DNA of 64,000 bases. Origin: Acidimicrobiia bacterium (GTDB taxonomy: Bacteria > Actinomycetota > Acidimicrobiia > Acidimicrobiales > Bin134). The stretch covers positions 1 to 64,000 of the forward strand of contig JAJEGM010000048.1 of assembly GCA_022819825.1 (NCBI GenBank), in the 5' to 3' direction. A program made the translations under genes and the position numbers. This document shows positions 52,511 through 62,148 of the stretch, in pieces (the stretch's first letter is position 1; every line of letters begins with the position of its first letter). The notes below the pieces were generated by a model, which was given only the letters and a program-made list of their open reading frames with translations, was not told where the DNA came from and made no database searches.

Positions 52511-53596
52511 ATGGCTGATCCCCAGAATTATCTAGCGGTTATCAAGGTCATCGGCGTCGGCGGCGGCGGTGTCAACGCAGTCGACCGCATGATCGAAGCT
52601 GGCCTGCGCGGCGTTGAGTTCGTCGCCGTCAATACCGATGCCCAGGCGCTGCTCATGAGCTCTGCTGAGGTCAAGCTCGACATTGGTCGAGAGCTGACCC
52701 GAGGTTTGGGCGCGGGCAGCGACCCGGAGGTCGGCTCCCAAGCGGCCACCGATCACCGCAAGGAGATCGAAGAGGCGCTCAGCGGCGCCGACATGGTGTT
52801 CATCACCGCGGGAGAGGGTGGCGGCACGGGCACCGGAGCGGCTCCGATCATTGCGGAGATCTCCAAGAGCCTCGGCGCGCTCACCATCGCGGTGGTTACC
52901 CGACCGTTCGGCTTCGAAGGTCGCCGCCGATCGGTTCAGGCCGAAAGCGGCATCCAGGCCCTCAGAGACAAAGTCGACACCCAAATCGTCATTCCCAACG
53001 ATCGACTCCTCACCATTTCCGACGACCACACGTCGGTGGTAGAGGCGTTCCAGAAGGCCGACGAGGTGTTGCTGCACGGCGTGCAGGGCATCACCGACCT
53101 CATCACCACCCCGGGGCTCATCAACACCGACTTCGCCGATGTGCGCATGGTGATGCAGGACGCTGGTTCTGCGCTCATGGGTGTGGGCATCTCCTCCGGC
53201 GAGGGGAAGGCCGTGAGTGCGGCCCGCAAGGCCATTGCCAGCCCGCTGCTCGAGGCTTCGATCGAAGGCGCTCGCGGGATCCTGCTGAGCATCTCCGGCG
53301 GTGCCGATCTGGGTATCTTCGAGGTGAACGAGGCCGCAGAGATCGTCCAGGGCGTTGCCCACCCCGATGCCAACATCATCTTCGGCACTGTGGTGGACGA
53401 GTCGATGGGCGACCACATCCGAGTCACCGTGATCGCCGCCGGTTTCGACCGGTGGGAGGGCGAGCGGGCCACCCGGATGACGGCCGCCGACGAAGGGGGC
53501 GCTTCAGGAGTGCCCGATGTGTTCGGCGACGCTGACGACGACCTGTTGTCGTCTGATGTCGACGACGAGTTCGACATCCCCTCATTCCTCCGGTAG
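52511..53596 (+). CDS. ftsZ: Cell division GTPase FtsZ
   Basis: This 361-residue tubulin homologue builds the Z ring. The GTP-binding G box [11 protein letters not shown] is at about 101-111, with [17 protein letters not shown] and [12 protein letters not shown] elsewhere. The C-terminal partner tail [11 protein letters not shown] is intact and is the binding site for SepF. The unstructured linker is short (about 40 residues). Confidence 0.98.
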   Translation: MADPQNYLAVIKVIGVGGGGVNAVDRMIEAGLRGVEFVAVNTDAQALLMSSAEVKLDIGRELTRGLGAGSDPEVGSQAATDHRKEIEEALSGADMVFITAGEGGGTGTGAAPIIAEISKSLGALTIAVVTRPFGFEGRRRSVQAESGIQALRDKVDTQIVIPNDRLLTISDDHTSVVEAFQKADEVLLHGVQGITDLITTPGLINTDFADVRMVMQDAGSALMGVGISSGEGKAVSAARKAIASPLLEASIEGARGILLSISGGADLGIFEVNEAAEIVQGVAHPDANIIFGTVVDESMGDHIRVTVIAAGFDRWEGERATRMTAADEGGASGVPDVFGDADDDLLSSDVDDEFDIPSFLR

Positions 53597-53618
53597 CCAC
53601 GCCAGCTGAGACATTGAA

Positions 53619-54278
53619 TTGATCAGCGCCGCAGAGGTAGCCGATCGCTTAGGCGCACTGCGAGACCGGTTGTCCCGGGCCGGGGGCGGTCAAGTACAGG
53701 TGGTGGCGGTGACCAAGGGCTTCGGCCCCGATGCGGTGGCCGCGGCCATCGAAGCCGGTTTGGCCGATGTCGGCGAGAACTACGCTCAGGAACTTCTGGC
53801 CAAAGCAGGGGACTTGAGCAACCAGCCTGAAGCCGCGCTTCAGCCCCGCTGGCACTTCATCGGCCGGCTACAGCGCAACAAGATCCGCAAGATCGCCGGC
53901 TTGGTCCACCTTTGGCAGAGCGTGGACCGCTCCGAACTGGCCACCGAGATCGCTCGGCGGGCGCCGGGCGCCCGGGTGCTGGTGCAGGTGGACATCGCCG
54001 GCATGGGGGGCCGGGGCGGTTGTGCTCCCGAGGACACGGCCGGGCTGGTGCAGCACTGCCGCGACGCCGGTCTGGAAGTGGCCGGTCTGATGGCGGTTGG
54101 TGCGCCGGGGCCGCCAGAAGAGGCCCGCCCTGGCTTTCGCCTGCTGGCGTCCCAGGCCGAAGCCCTCGGCCTGGCCGAGCTGTCGATGGGAATGACCGAC
54201 GACATGGAGGTTGCCGTCGAAGAGGGTGCCACCATGGTAAGAGTGGGCACCGCGCTGTTCGGGCCTCGCCCCAGTTAA
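53619..54278 (+). CDS. YggS-family PLP homeostasis protein
   Basis: This 219-residue PLP-binding TIM-barrel protein keeps pyridoxal phosphate levels in check. The PLP Lys is in VVAVTKGFG. VGENYAQELLAKA, WHFIGRLQRNK, SVDR and the C-terminal SMGMTDDMEVAVEEGATMVRVGTALFG are conserved. It starts with TTG at 53619, 22 bases after ftsZ. Location between ftsZ and sepF is common in Actinobacteria. Confidence 0.93.
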   Translation: MISAAEVADRLGALRDRLSRAGGGQVQVVAVTKGFGPDAVAAAIEAGLADVGENYAQELLAKAGDLSNQPEAALQPRWHFIGRLQRNKIRKIAGLVHLWQSVDRSELATEIARRAPGARVLVQVDIAGMGGRGGCAPEDTAGLVQHCRDAGLEVAGLMAVGAPGPPEEARPGFRLLASQAEALGLAELSMGMTDDMEVAVEEGATMVRVGTALFGPRPS

Positions 54279-54376
54279 GCGTCTTCCAACTACTGCGCCC
54301 CCCTCCCCGAAACTGGGGGCTGCTTCCTGTACCATCGGAAAGGCTAAGTGATCCACTGCCGAAAGGGGATGAGCCC

Positions 54377-54898
54377 ATGTCGTCCGTGTGGCAGAAAACC
54401 AAGTTCTGGCTCGGATTCGGAACCGAGGAGGAGTTCGCTCCCGGAGGGTATGCCGAGCAGGAATCCGACATGCGCCTCGTGTCTCAGACGCCTGATGAGG
54501 AGTATCAGATGGGCCCTGAAACGGGTTCGGTCCGCCCCGTTCCCGCCGGCGACCATCCGGCGGGCGAAGGGACCGCTGAGCAACCTCGGACCAGCTTCGT
54601 CCGCCCCATCCCCTCTACCTCATCCAAGCCGTCGGTGGTCACCCCGATGTCGTTCGACGACGCCAAGGATGTGGCGGACTGCTTCCGAGGCGGACAAGCG
54701 GTCATCGTGAACTTGCAGCACAGCAGCCGGGAGGTGGCCCGCCGGCTCATCGACTTCTCCAGCGGCCTGTGCTACGGACTGGACGGCCGCATGGAGCGGG
54801 TGGCCGACCATGTGTACCTGCTAACCCCCACCAATGTGGAGGTGTCGGCCGAGGAGCGCCGCCGCATGGAGCAGGCCGACTACCAGAACAACGGCTGA
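54377..54898 (+). CDS. sepF: Cell division protein SepF
   Basis: This 173-residue FtsZ membrane anchor has an amphipathic N-terminus (MSSVWQKTKFWLGFG), an acidic linker, and the SepF domain from SFDDAKDVADCFRGGQAVIVNLQ to YLLTPTNVEVSAEERRR. The ATG at 54377 has AAAGGGGAT upstream. It ends the dcw run and converges with ileS, 6 bases apart. DivIVA, often next in line, is not present. Confidence 0.94.
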   Translation: MSSVWQKTKFWLGFGTEEEFAPGGYAEQESDMRLVSQTPDEEYQMGPETGSVRPVPAGDHPAGEGTAEQPRTSFVRPIPSTSSKPSVVTPMSFDDAKDVADCFRGGQAVIVNLQHSSREVARRLIDFSSGLCYGLDGRMERVADHVYLLTPTNVEVSAEERRRMEQADYQNNG

Positions 54899-54904
54899 CT
54901 ACTG

Positions 54905-57900
54905 CTAACCGGCTTTCGCTAAGCGGATCTGCAACCGGCCCGCGTCGATCGCGGTTTCGTTTACCAGCACCGCTTCTACCTCCGATTCAATGAGGTCCGG
55001 GTCGCCTACGGCCAGCACTTGCTCGCACACATACGTCTGGTGGGCCTGGACTGCCTTGATGATGTCGGGCCCCGCGGTCAAGGACAGCGTGATCCGATCG
55101 GTGACGTCCAGGTCTTGATTCTTGCGCTCGGCTTGGATCACCCGGACCACGTCGCGGGCGATGCCCTCCTCAGCCAGCTCACTACTCACCGCAGTGTCTA
55201 GGGCCACCAGGGCGTCGTTGGTGCGCAGCGCCGCCGCCGTGGTGCCCTCCACCGGATTCAACGCCAAATCGAACTCGCTCTCCGAGAGGGTGTGGCCGGC
55301 CACCGCCACCGAGCCGTCGGAAGTGAGCTCCCACTGGCCTTCCCGGGCGGCGGCGAACACCCCCTGCACGTCCTTGCCCAGTCGCGGGCCCAGTTCCTGG
55401 CCGTTGGGCCGGAGCACGAACTGCCCGTAGGCGGCCAGATCGTCACTGAGGCGGACCTCTTTCACGTTCACCTCGTCGGCAATCAAGGCGGTGAACGGCG
55501 CCAGCGTGTCGGCCTCTCGGCCGGCCACCGTGAGCGAGGGCAAGGGCTGGCGGACCCGAATGCCCTCATCCTCACGAACCCGCAGTCCGGTGGAACACAC
55601 GTCGCGCACCCGGTCCATGGCCGCCACGAGCTGGGGGTCGGCGGGAAGCTCGACGGGGTCGGGCCAATCGCACAGGTGGACACTCGACTCTCCAGTGAGC
55701 CCCCGGTAGATCTCCTCGGACACCAAGGGAAGGAACGGCGCCAGCAACCGGGCCAGGGTGGTGAGCACGGTGAACAGGGTGTCGTAGGCATCCTGCTTGT
55801 CGTCGGCCGACGACGGCCGGGCGGGGGCCCAGAACCGGTCGCGGCTGCGGCGGATGTACCAGTTGTTGAGGGAGTCGATGAACCCCTCCAACTCGGCCGC
55901 GGCACCGGGCAGGTCGTAGGCGTCCATGCGCTGGGTAACCGCCTCGGTCAACTGCCGGGTCTTGGCCAGGATGTAGCGGTCCAAGAGCTCCTCGGAGTTG
56001 GCCCGGGGTTTGGCCTGGATGCCGTCGGCGTTGGCGTAGAGGGCGAAGAAGTAATAGGCGTTCCAGATGGGGATGATCACCTGGCGCAGCACGTCGTCGA
56101 TCCCCGAGTCGTCCAAGCGGAGATCACCGCCCCGCACGATGGGTGAGCCCATCAAGTACCAGCGCAGCGCATCGGCCCCTTTGGTGGCGAAGATCTCCTC
56201 CGGCTCGGTGTAGTTCCTCAGCTTCTTGGACAGCTTTCGCCCCTTGGCGTCGAGCAGGATGCCGTGGCAGATCACGTTGTTGAACGCGGGCCGGTCGAAA
56301 AGGGCGGAGGCCAGCACATGGAGGGTGTAGAACCAGCCCCGGGTCTGGTTGATGTACTCCACGATGAAGTCGGCCGGGAAGTGGTGCTCGAACCACTCCT
56401 TGTTCTCGAACGGGTAGTGAACCTGGGCGAAGGGCATCGACCCCGACTCGAACCAGCAGTCCAGCACCTCGGGCACCCGCCGCATGGTGGACTGCCCGGT
56501 GGGGTCGTCGGGATTGGGCCGGGTGAGCTCGTCGATGAACGGGCGGTGCAGGTCCACAGGGCGCACCCCGAAGTCCCGCTCGATCTCATCCAGGCTGCCG
56601 TAGACGTCGATGCGGGGATACTCGGGGTTGTCGCTGCGCCACACGGGGATGGGGGAGCCCCAGAACCGGTTCCGGCTGATCGACCAGTCGCGAGCCCCCT
56701 CCAGCCAGGTGCCGAACCGGCCGTCGCGCACATGGCCGGGCACCCAGTTGATCTGCTGGTTCAGCTCCAGCATCTGCTGGCGGATCTCGGTGACCCGCAC
56801 GTACCACGAGCTGAGCGCCCGGTAGATGATGGGCTCGTCGGTGCGCCAGCAGTGGGGGTAGTTGTGCTCGTAAGTGGCGTGGCGCAGGATCCGCCCCTGG
56901 TCCTTGAGCCGGGCGATGATGCCGCTGTTGGCCTCGAACACGTTCACCCCTGACCAGTCGGTCACCTCCTCGGTGAAGCGGCCCTGGTCGTCTACCGGCA
57001 CCACCACGGGAACGCCGTTGGCCTCGGCCACCAGCTGGTCGTCCTCGCCGAAGCCGGGGGCGGCGTGGACAACGCCGGTTCCCTCGGCGGTGTCCACGAA
57101 GTCGGCGCCCACCACCTGGAAAGCGCCCTCGTCGGCCAAGGGGGCGAAGTAGTCGAACAATGGCTGGTAGTGCCGGCCGATCAACTCGGCGCCGGCCACC
57201 GTGCCCACCACCCGGCCTTGTCCCAGCTCGGCCTCGTAGGCCACCAGCGTCTCCGACGCCAACACCACGTGGCCGCCGTCGTGCTCCACGATGGCGTACT
57301 CGATCTCTGGGCCCACTACCAGCATCAGGTTGGACGGAAGGGTCCACGGGGTGGTCGTCCAGGCCAGCATGCGCAGCGGCCCAGGGTCTCCGGACTCGGG
57401 CCGCAGATCGAAGGCCACGGTGATGGCGGGGTCTTGGCGGGGCCGGGTGGCATCGTCCAAGCGGATCTCAAAGTTGGACAGCGGGGTCTCGGCCGCCCAC
57501 GAATAGGGCATCACCCGATAGGCCTCATAAACGAGGCCCTTGTCCCACAGCGTCTTGAACGCCCACATGACCGATTCCATGTAGGGCAGGTCCATGGTCT
57601 TGTAGTCGTTTTCGAAGTCCACCCAGCGAGCCTGGCGGGTCACGGTGGTCTCCCACTCCTGGGTGTAGCGCTGCACCGATTGGCGGCAGTAGTCGTTGAA
57701 CTGGTCGACGCCATAGGCGGTGATGGCTGCTCGACCGGAAACCGAGAGCTCTTTCTCGGCCTCCATCTCGGCGGGCAGGCCATGGCAGTCCCATCCGAAA
57801 CGGCGCTCCACGCGGCGGCCCCGCATGGTGTGGTAGCGGGGGATCACGTCCTTCACGTAGCCGGTGAGCAGGTGGCCGTGGTGGGGGAGTCCGTTGGCAA

Positions 57901-58120
57901 ACGGGGGCCCGTCGTAGAACACGTATTCGTTGTCGCCCTGATCGCCCGCGGGCCGCCCCTCTACTGAGTGGGCAAAGGTCTCATCGGTGTCCCACGAATC
58001 CAGAACCCGGCGCTCGATATCGGGAAAGGAGGGCTTGGGGTCGACCTCGGGGTAGTGGGCAGACGGTTCGGACAACGGGCCTCCAGGCATACTGGGAAAA
58101 CAAAAATAACCCGTTCCCAT
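54905..58120 (-). CDS. ileS: Isoleucyl-tRNA synthetase, type 2 (eukaryote-like)
   Basis: This 1071-residue class I synthetase charges tRNA-Ile. The HIGH box is PFANGLPHHGH (about residues 73-83), the editing domain has WTTTPWTLPSN and GTGVVHAAPGFGEDD, and the KMSKS box is GRKLSKKLRNY, a type 2 form. No C-terminal zinc finger is seen. Type 2 enzymes are known to tolerate mupirocin. ATG 58120 or 58090 may be the start; neither has a strong Shine-Dalgarno site. Confidence 0.95.
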   Translation of the reverse strand: MGTGYFCFPSMPGGPLSEPSAHYPEVDPKPSFPDIERRVLDSWDTDETFAHSVEGRPAGDQGDNEYVFYDGPPFANGLPHHGHLLTGYVKDVIPRYHTMRGRRVERRFGWDCHGLPAEMEAEKELSVSGRAAITAYGVDQFNDYCRQSVQRYTQEWETTVTRQARWVDFENDYKTMDLPYMESVMWAFKTLWDKGLVYEAYRVMPYSWAAETPLSNFEIRLDDATRPRQDPAITVAFDLRPESGDPGPLRMLAWTTTPWTLPSNLMLVVGPEIEYAIVEHDGGHVVLASETLVAYEAELGQGRVVGTVAGAELIGRHYQPLFDYFAPLADEGAFQVVGADFVDTAEGTGVVHAAPGFGEDDQLVAEANGVPVVVPVDDQGRFTEEVTDWSGVNVFEANSGIIARLKDQGRILRHATYEHNYPHCWRTDEPIIYRALSSWYVRVTEIRQQMLELNQQINWVPGHVRDGRFGTWLEGARDWSISRNRFWGSPIPVWRSDNPEYPRIDVYGSLDEIERDFGVRPVDLHRPFIDELTRPNPDDPTGQSTMRRVPEVLDCWFESGSMPFAQVHYPFENKEWFEHHFPADFIVEYINQTRGWFYTLHVLASALFDRPAFNNVICHGILLDAKGRKLSKKLRNYTEPEEIFATKGADALRWYLMGSPIVRGGDLRLDDSGIDDVLRQVIIPIWNAYYFFALYANADGIQAKPRANSEELLDRYILAKTRQLTEAVTQRMDAYDLPGAAAELEGFIDSLNNWYIRRSRDRFWAPARPSSADDKQDAYDTLFTVLTTLARLLAPFLPLVSEEIYRGLTGESSVHLCDWPDPVELPADPQLVAAMDRVRDVCSTGLRVREDEGIRVRQPLPSLTVAGREADTLAPFTALIADEVNVKEVRLSDDLAAYGQFVLRPNGQELGPRLGKDVQGVFAAAREGQWELTSDGSVAVAGHTLSESEFDLALNPVEGTTAAALRTNDALVALDTAVSSELAEEGIARDVVRVIQAERKNQDLDVTDRITLSLTAGPDIIKAVQAHQTYVCEQVLAVGDPDLIESEVEAVLVNETAIDAGRLQIRLAKAG

Positions 58121-58244
58121 CCCGGTCCAGACATCGTTATGCCGCTCTCAGCCCGATTGCGCCATTTGGTAGCAATCCGGGTTAAGCCGTTCTCAGACCA
58201 TTTGGCAGTAATCCGCGGCGGCGGCGGCTACACTCCCGCCTGCA

Positions 58245-58904
58245 ATGACCGCCAAGAAGACCGCTCGCAAGCCTCCGGCCAAGAAACCGGCAAAGAAGGC
58301 AGCCACCACCGCCAAGTCGGCTGCGAGCAAGCCGGCGGCCAAATCTGCGGCGAAAAAGCCCGCGGCCAAGTCCTCGACCAAATCCGCGAGCAAGCCGGCG
58401 GCCAAATCTGCGGCCAAAAAGCCCGCCGCCAAGTCCTCGACCAAAACTGCCAGCAAGCCTGCGGCTAAGACTGTGGCCAAGTCCTCGACCAAACCTGCGG
58501 CCAAAAAAACCGCCGCCAAGTCCACGGCCAAGAAGCCGCTGTTCGACAAGAAATATCTCGACAAGCAGCGCGATCTGCTTTTGGAAGAGCGCTGCCGCTA
58601 CATCACCTCGGCCACCAGGCTCAAGGCCGAGGCCGATTCCCTGGTGGAAGAGCGGGAGCCAGGCGATGTCCAATTCGATGAAGAGTCGGGGGAGGGCGAC
58701 ACCTTGGCGGTGGAGCGGGAACGGGATCTGGCCCTCAGCGCTCACGCCCGAGCGGCCGTCGACCAGATCGACGCCGCATTGGCCCGGATCGATAGCGGCA
58801 CCTATGGCATCTGCCTGGTGTCGGGCAAACCGATTCCCCGCCAGCGGCTGAATGCCATTCCGTGGGCCGCGGAGCGGGTTGAACACAAAGCCGGTGGATT
58901 CTGA
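58245..58904 (+). CDS. DksA/TraR-like protein with a histone H1-like N-terminal tail
   Basis: This 219-residue protein has a first part (about 1-98) that is almost only Lys, Ala, Ser, Pro and Thr in KPAAKS-type repeats, like histone H1 or the HupB tail. The second part is TraR/DksA-like (FDKKYLDKQRDLLLEERCRY, AVDQIDAALARIDSGTYGICLVSGKPIP). The zinc site is degenerate: only one Cys of the usual four remains. It may bind DNA and RNA polymerase together. The ATG at 58245 has no clear Shine-Dalgarno site. Confidence 0.85.
   Translation: MTAKKTARKPPAKKPAKKAATTAKSAASKPAAKSAAKKPAAKSSTKSASKPAAKSAAKKPAAKSSTKTASKPAAKTVAKSSTKPAAKKTAAKSTAKKPLFDKKYLDKQRDLLLEERCRYITSATRLKAEADSLVEEREPGDVQFDEESGEGDTLAVERERDLALSAHARAAVDQIDAALARIDSGTYGICLVSGKPIPRQRLNAIPWAAERVEHKAGGF
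58314..58505 (+). repeat. 63-bp tandem repeats encoding the Lys/Ala-rich tail
   Basis: The unit K-S-A-S-K-P-A-A-K-S-A-A-K-K-P-A-A-K-S-S-T starts at 58380 and recurs, diverged, at 58443, 63 bases later. An earlier copy with one extra residue starts at 58314. The units are nearly identical at the DNA level in the first two copies, so recent duplication is likely. Confidence 0.75.
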
Positions 58905-59475
58905 GATAGCTGCTTCGATTGACGAAGATCACCGGTCTCGTCGTCGCCACAACCTGGTACTTCTGGGGGTGGCTGCGCTAGTAGTCGCCATCGACCAGCT
59001 AACCAAGTGGTGGGCGCTGGAGACGTTGGAAAACCGGACCATCGATCTGGTGTGGACGCTGCGGCTCAACCTGGTTTACAACACCGGAGCCGCCTTCGGC
59101 CTGGCCCAAGACTGGGACACCGTGATCGCCGTGGTGGCCCTGTTGTTTGTGATCGTGGTGGCATGGGCCAGTTGGGGGGGTCGTCGGCTGTCGATGCCGC
59201 CGGTGCTTCTGGGCATGGTGCTGGGCGGCGCCATCGGCAACCTGGCCGACAGGGCGGTACGGGCCGGCGACGGGTTTCTGGGCGGGGCCGTGGTCGACTT
59301 CATCGATTTCCAGTGGTGGCCGGTGTTCAACGCGGCCGACTCCGCCATCGTGGTGGCCGGGATCATCCTGGTGCTGATTGCCCCCCGCTACCGCCAAACC
59401 CAAACCGCGGATGAGGCTGATCAGCCCGGAGAGCCCGGCGGCTTCGGAGAGTCCGATGAGCCCGATGGGCCCTGA
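58894..59475 (+). CDS. lspA: Lipoprotein signal peptidase LspA
   Basis: This aspartic peptidase of about 193 residues cuts lipoprotein signal peptides, such as those of AapJ and the septum-formation protein. Four membrane helices are seen. The catalytic Asp residues are in GNLADRA and FNAADSAI. The start is uncertain: GTG 58894 overlaps the previous gene by 11 bases. The C-terminus is Pro/Gly/Glu-rich and overlaps rluD. Confidence 0.93.
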   Translation: MDSEIAASIDEDHRSRRRHNLVLLGVAALVVAIDQLTKWWALETLENRTIDLVWTLRLNLVYNTGAAFGLAQDWDTVIAVVALLFVIVVAWASWGGRRLSMPPVLLGMVLGGAIGNLADRAVRAGDGFLGGAVVDFIDFQWWPVFNAADSAIVVAGIILVLIAPRYRQTQTADEADQPGEPGGFGESDEPDGP

Positions 59476-60409
59476 CGAGGTTGTTCCCGACGCGCTGACC
59501 GGCGAGCGCCTCGACCGGGTGGTGGCGCTGGTCTGGGAGTGCAGCCGGGCCGAGGCCGCCCGGTTGATAAACCAGCAGAAGGTAGAGGTCAACGGCATTC
59601 CGGCCGCAAGCCGATCGCAGCGGCTGGTGGCGGGGGACCAGATCCGGCTTTCCGAGGCACCGGCCATGGGACAGCCGCCACCAGGGCCCGATCCCGAGGT
59701 GGAGTTGAACGTGGTCCATGCCGATGAGTGGGTAGTCGTGGTGAGCAAACCGGCCGATCTGGTGGTACACCCCGGATCGGGCCACGCGGCGGGGACGATG
59801 GTGAACGGATTGCTGGCCCGATTTCCTGAGATCGCCGGCGTGGGAGAGCCGGAGCGCCCCGGCATTGTCCACCGGCTCGACCGAGGCACTTCAGGGCTGC
59901 TGATGGTGGCCCGCACTCGGCGCAGCTACGAGGCCCTCACCGCCGCGCTGGGCCGGCGGGAGGTGCATCGGGGCTATGTGGCCCTGGTGAGCGGGATGCC
60001 GGCCGACGATCGAGGGGTGATCGACGCCCCCGTGGGACGCTCCACTCGCCATCCCATCAAGATGGCGGTGACCGCCGACGGCCGGCCGGCCCGCACCCAC
60101 TACCAGGTAACCGCTCGCATGCCCGCCCCCACCGAGCCATCTGAAGAGTCGGTGCCGTTCGACACTGCTCGCCTGGAGTTGCAACTGGAATCCGGGCGCA
60201 CCCATCAAATCAGGGTTCACCTGGCTGCCATCGGCCACCCGGTTCTGGGTGACGACCTCTACGGCGGCCCCGATGCCCCCGGCATCAACCGCCCCCTCCT
60301 TCATGCCCACACCCTGGGCTTCGCCCATCCCGACACAGGCGAGGAACTCCGATTTCAGGTGGACCCCCCTGAGGACTTCTCCCGCCTCTACCAGCTTCTC
60401 TGCGGATAG
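59456..60409 (+). CDS. rluD: RluA/RluD-family pseudouridine synthase
   Basis: This protein of about 317 residues isomerises uridines in 23S rRNA. It has an N-terminal S4-like domain (ERLDRVVALVWECSRAEAARLINQQKVEVNG) and the catalytic HRLDRGTSGL. The RTHQIRVHLAAIGHPVLGD block is typical. The ATG at 59456 has GGAGAG upstream and lies 20 bases inside lspA. lspA-rluD order is common. Confidence 0.94.
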   Translation: MSPMGPDEVVPDALTGERLDRVVALVWECSRAEAARLINQQKVEVNGIPAASRSQRLVAGDQIRLSEAPAMGQPPPGPDPEVELNVVHADEWVVVVSKPADLVVHPGSGHAAGTMVNGLLARFPEIAGVGEPERPGIVHRLDRGTSGLLMVARTRRSYEALTAALGRREVHRGYVALVSGMPADDRGVIDAPVGRSTRHPIKMAVTADGRPARTHYQVTARMPAPTEPSEESVPFDTARLELQLESGRTHQIRVHLAAIGHPVLGDDLYGGPDAPGINRPLLHAHTLGFAHPDTGEELRFQVDPPEDFSRLYQLLCG

Positions 60410-60430
60410 CCAGATTCGATCGAACCTGAG

Positions 60431-60874
60431 TCAGTCTGATCCCGGCCAGGGGAGGAGGCCGCGTGCCGCTTTGGCAATGTCGTCCAGGGAGTAATCGCTC
60501 AGCAGGTCGTGCATGATGTCGCCCACGTGGGTCCAGATGGCCAGCAGCACACATTGGCCCTCGTGATCGCAGGCACCGTCACTATGGGGCTGGCCGAAGT
60601 CACCCAGCACAATGGGCCCGTCCACCGCGCTCACTATCTCGCTCAACTTGATCTCGGAGGCCGGTCGGGCCAGGGCGTAGCCACCCCCCGCACCCCGCTT
60701 GGAGCGCACCAGGCCGGCGCCCTTCAGCGCTTGGAGGATCTGCTCCAGATAGGGCTGGGGGAGTCCGGTGCGCTCGGCAATGTCCCGGGCCGAGGTGGGA
60801 CCGGACTCGTCGGGGTGCAGGGCCAGAGACAGCAGCGCCCGGCTGGCGTAGTCACCTCGAGTCGACACCCTCAC
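60431..60874 (-). CDS. Rrf2-family transcriptional regulator
   Basis: This 147-residue winged-helix regulator has the Rrf2 helix-turn-helix (SARDIAERTGLPQPYLEQIL) and RSKRGAGGGYALARP. Two Cys residues in GACDHEGQC fall in the cluster-binding region, so an Fe-S or NO sensor (IscR/NsrR/RsrR type) is possible. It could control the suf genes in this window, but no shared operator was found. The start is GTG at 60874. Confidence 0.9.
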   Translation of the reverse strand: MRVSTRGDYASRALLSLALHPDESGPTSARDIAERTGLPQPYLEQILQALKGAGLVRSKRGAGGGYALARPASEIKLSEIVSAVDGPIVLGDFGQPHSDGACDHEGQCVLLAIWTHVGDIMHDLLSDYSLDDIAKAARGLLPWPGSD

Positions 60875-60934
60875 GAGCCATCACACTACTTCTCAATCTT
60901 CCCCGCATGGTTGAGCCGATAGTTTGAAGGCCGA

Positions 60935-62122
60935 ATGGGAAGCCCAAGCCAGCACAGCACTCCGGCAGCCAGCGGTGGGATCATCGGCTTTCCGGTGTTG
61001 CCCGACTACCGGGGGTCTTGCCTGAGCAATGTGGTGCCGGCCCTGCTCGGCCCGCCCGATGCCGCCCAGTGGCTGCCCGATCCAATCCGTGAGGCCAAGG
61101 CAGTGGTGCTGTTGCTGATCGACGGGATGGGGTGGGAGCAGCTCCAAGACCGGGCCGAGCTGACCCCGGTGATGTCGGCCATGGAAGGAGACCCCATCAC
61201 CACGGTGGCCCCGACCACCACTACCACGGCCCTGACGTCGCTGGTCACCGGGGCGACGCCAGGCGAGCACGGCCTGATCGGCTACCAGATCTACATCCAG
61301 GGGCAGGTGCTCAACGCCCTGCGGTGGACTGCGGGCGCCAAACCGTCTGATGCCCGCAAGTCCCTCGTTCCCGAGCAGGTCCAAACCCGGCCCGCCTTCT
61401 TCGGGCGCCGGGTGCCGGCAGTGGGCCGCAGCGAATTCCGGGGTACCGGCTTCACCCGGGCCCATCTCGACGGGGTGGACCACAGGGGGTACAAGCTGAC
61501 CAGCTCCATCGCCGTAGAGGTGCAGAAGCTGGTGGAGGGGGGTGAGCCGCTCGTTTACGCCTACTACGACGGGCCCGACCGGATTGCCCACGAGTACGGG
61601 TTCGGCCCCCACCTGGACGCCGAGTTCGCAGAAGTCGACCGCCTGGTGGCCCAGATCCTGGCCGTGCTGCCCCCAGAGGCGGCGCTGCTGGTGGTGTCCG
61701 ACCACGGTCAGGTCATGGTGGGCGACAACAAGGTGGAGCTGGCCCGCGACGTTGTCGCCCTCACCGCGGTCACCTCGGGAGAGGCTCGATTCCGCTGGCT
61801 CCACGCCCGTCCCGGGCGAGCCGGCGAGCTTCTGGAAGCGGCTTCCGAGCGCTATGGCCGCCATGGCCTGGTGGTAAACCGCCAGCAGGTGCTGGACGAG
61901 GGCTGGTTCGGTCCCCATGTGGGGCCGGAGGCCCGTTCTCGGATGGGCGACGTGGCCCTGGTGCCCTGCGACCCGGTGGCCTTCGTGGAGCCCAAGCCCG
62001 TGCCTCAGAGCCAAACCGGGGGAGGGGGCCGGCCCACGTTTGAGCTGCTGGGCCGCCATGGCTCGCTGACATCGGCGGAGATGTTGGTTCCCTGCCTGGC
62101 CGCGTTCGGCGCCCGCGCCTGA
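60935..62122 (+). CDS. Alkaline phosphatase-superfamily phosphodiesterase / nucleotide pyrophosphatase
   Basis: This 395-residue type I phosphodiesterase-like protein has VVLLLIDGMGW (metal Asp), TTTTTALTSLVTG (nucleophile Thr), YDGPDRIAHEYG, VSDHGQ and GRHGSLT, in the order of the family's two-metal site. There is no signal peptide, so it is cytoplasmic. The substrate is unknown. It is divergent from the Rrf2 gene. Confidence 0.9.
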   Translation: MGSPSQHSTPAASGGIIGFPVLPDYRGSCLSNVVPALLGPPDAAQWLPDPIREAKAVVLLLIDGMGWEQLQDRAELTPVMSAMEGDPITTVAPTTTTTALTSLVTGATPGEHGLIGYQIYIQGQVLNALRWTAGAKPSDARKSLVPEQVQTRPAFFGRRVPAVGRSEFRGTGFTRAHLDGVDHRGYKLTSSIAVEVQKLVEGGEPLVYAYYDGPDRIAHEYGFGPHLDAEFAEVDRLVAQILAVLPPEAALLVVSDHGQVMVGDNKVELARDVVALTAVTSGEARFRWLHARPGRAGELLEAASERYGRHGLVVNRQQVLDEGWFGPHVGPEARSRMGDVALVPCDPVAFVEPKPVPQSQTGGGGRPTFELLGRHGSLTSAEMLVPCLAAFGARA

Positions 62123-62148
62123 GGATGTGCCCGAACTCGCCGGTGGGC

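Noticed and set aside
58314-58505. The 63-bp repeats as a possible CRISPR or intergenic repeat array.
   Set aside because: They are in frame inside a gene, have no unique spacers, and encode Lys/Ala-rich protein repeats.
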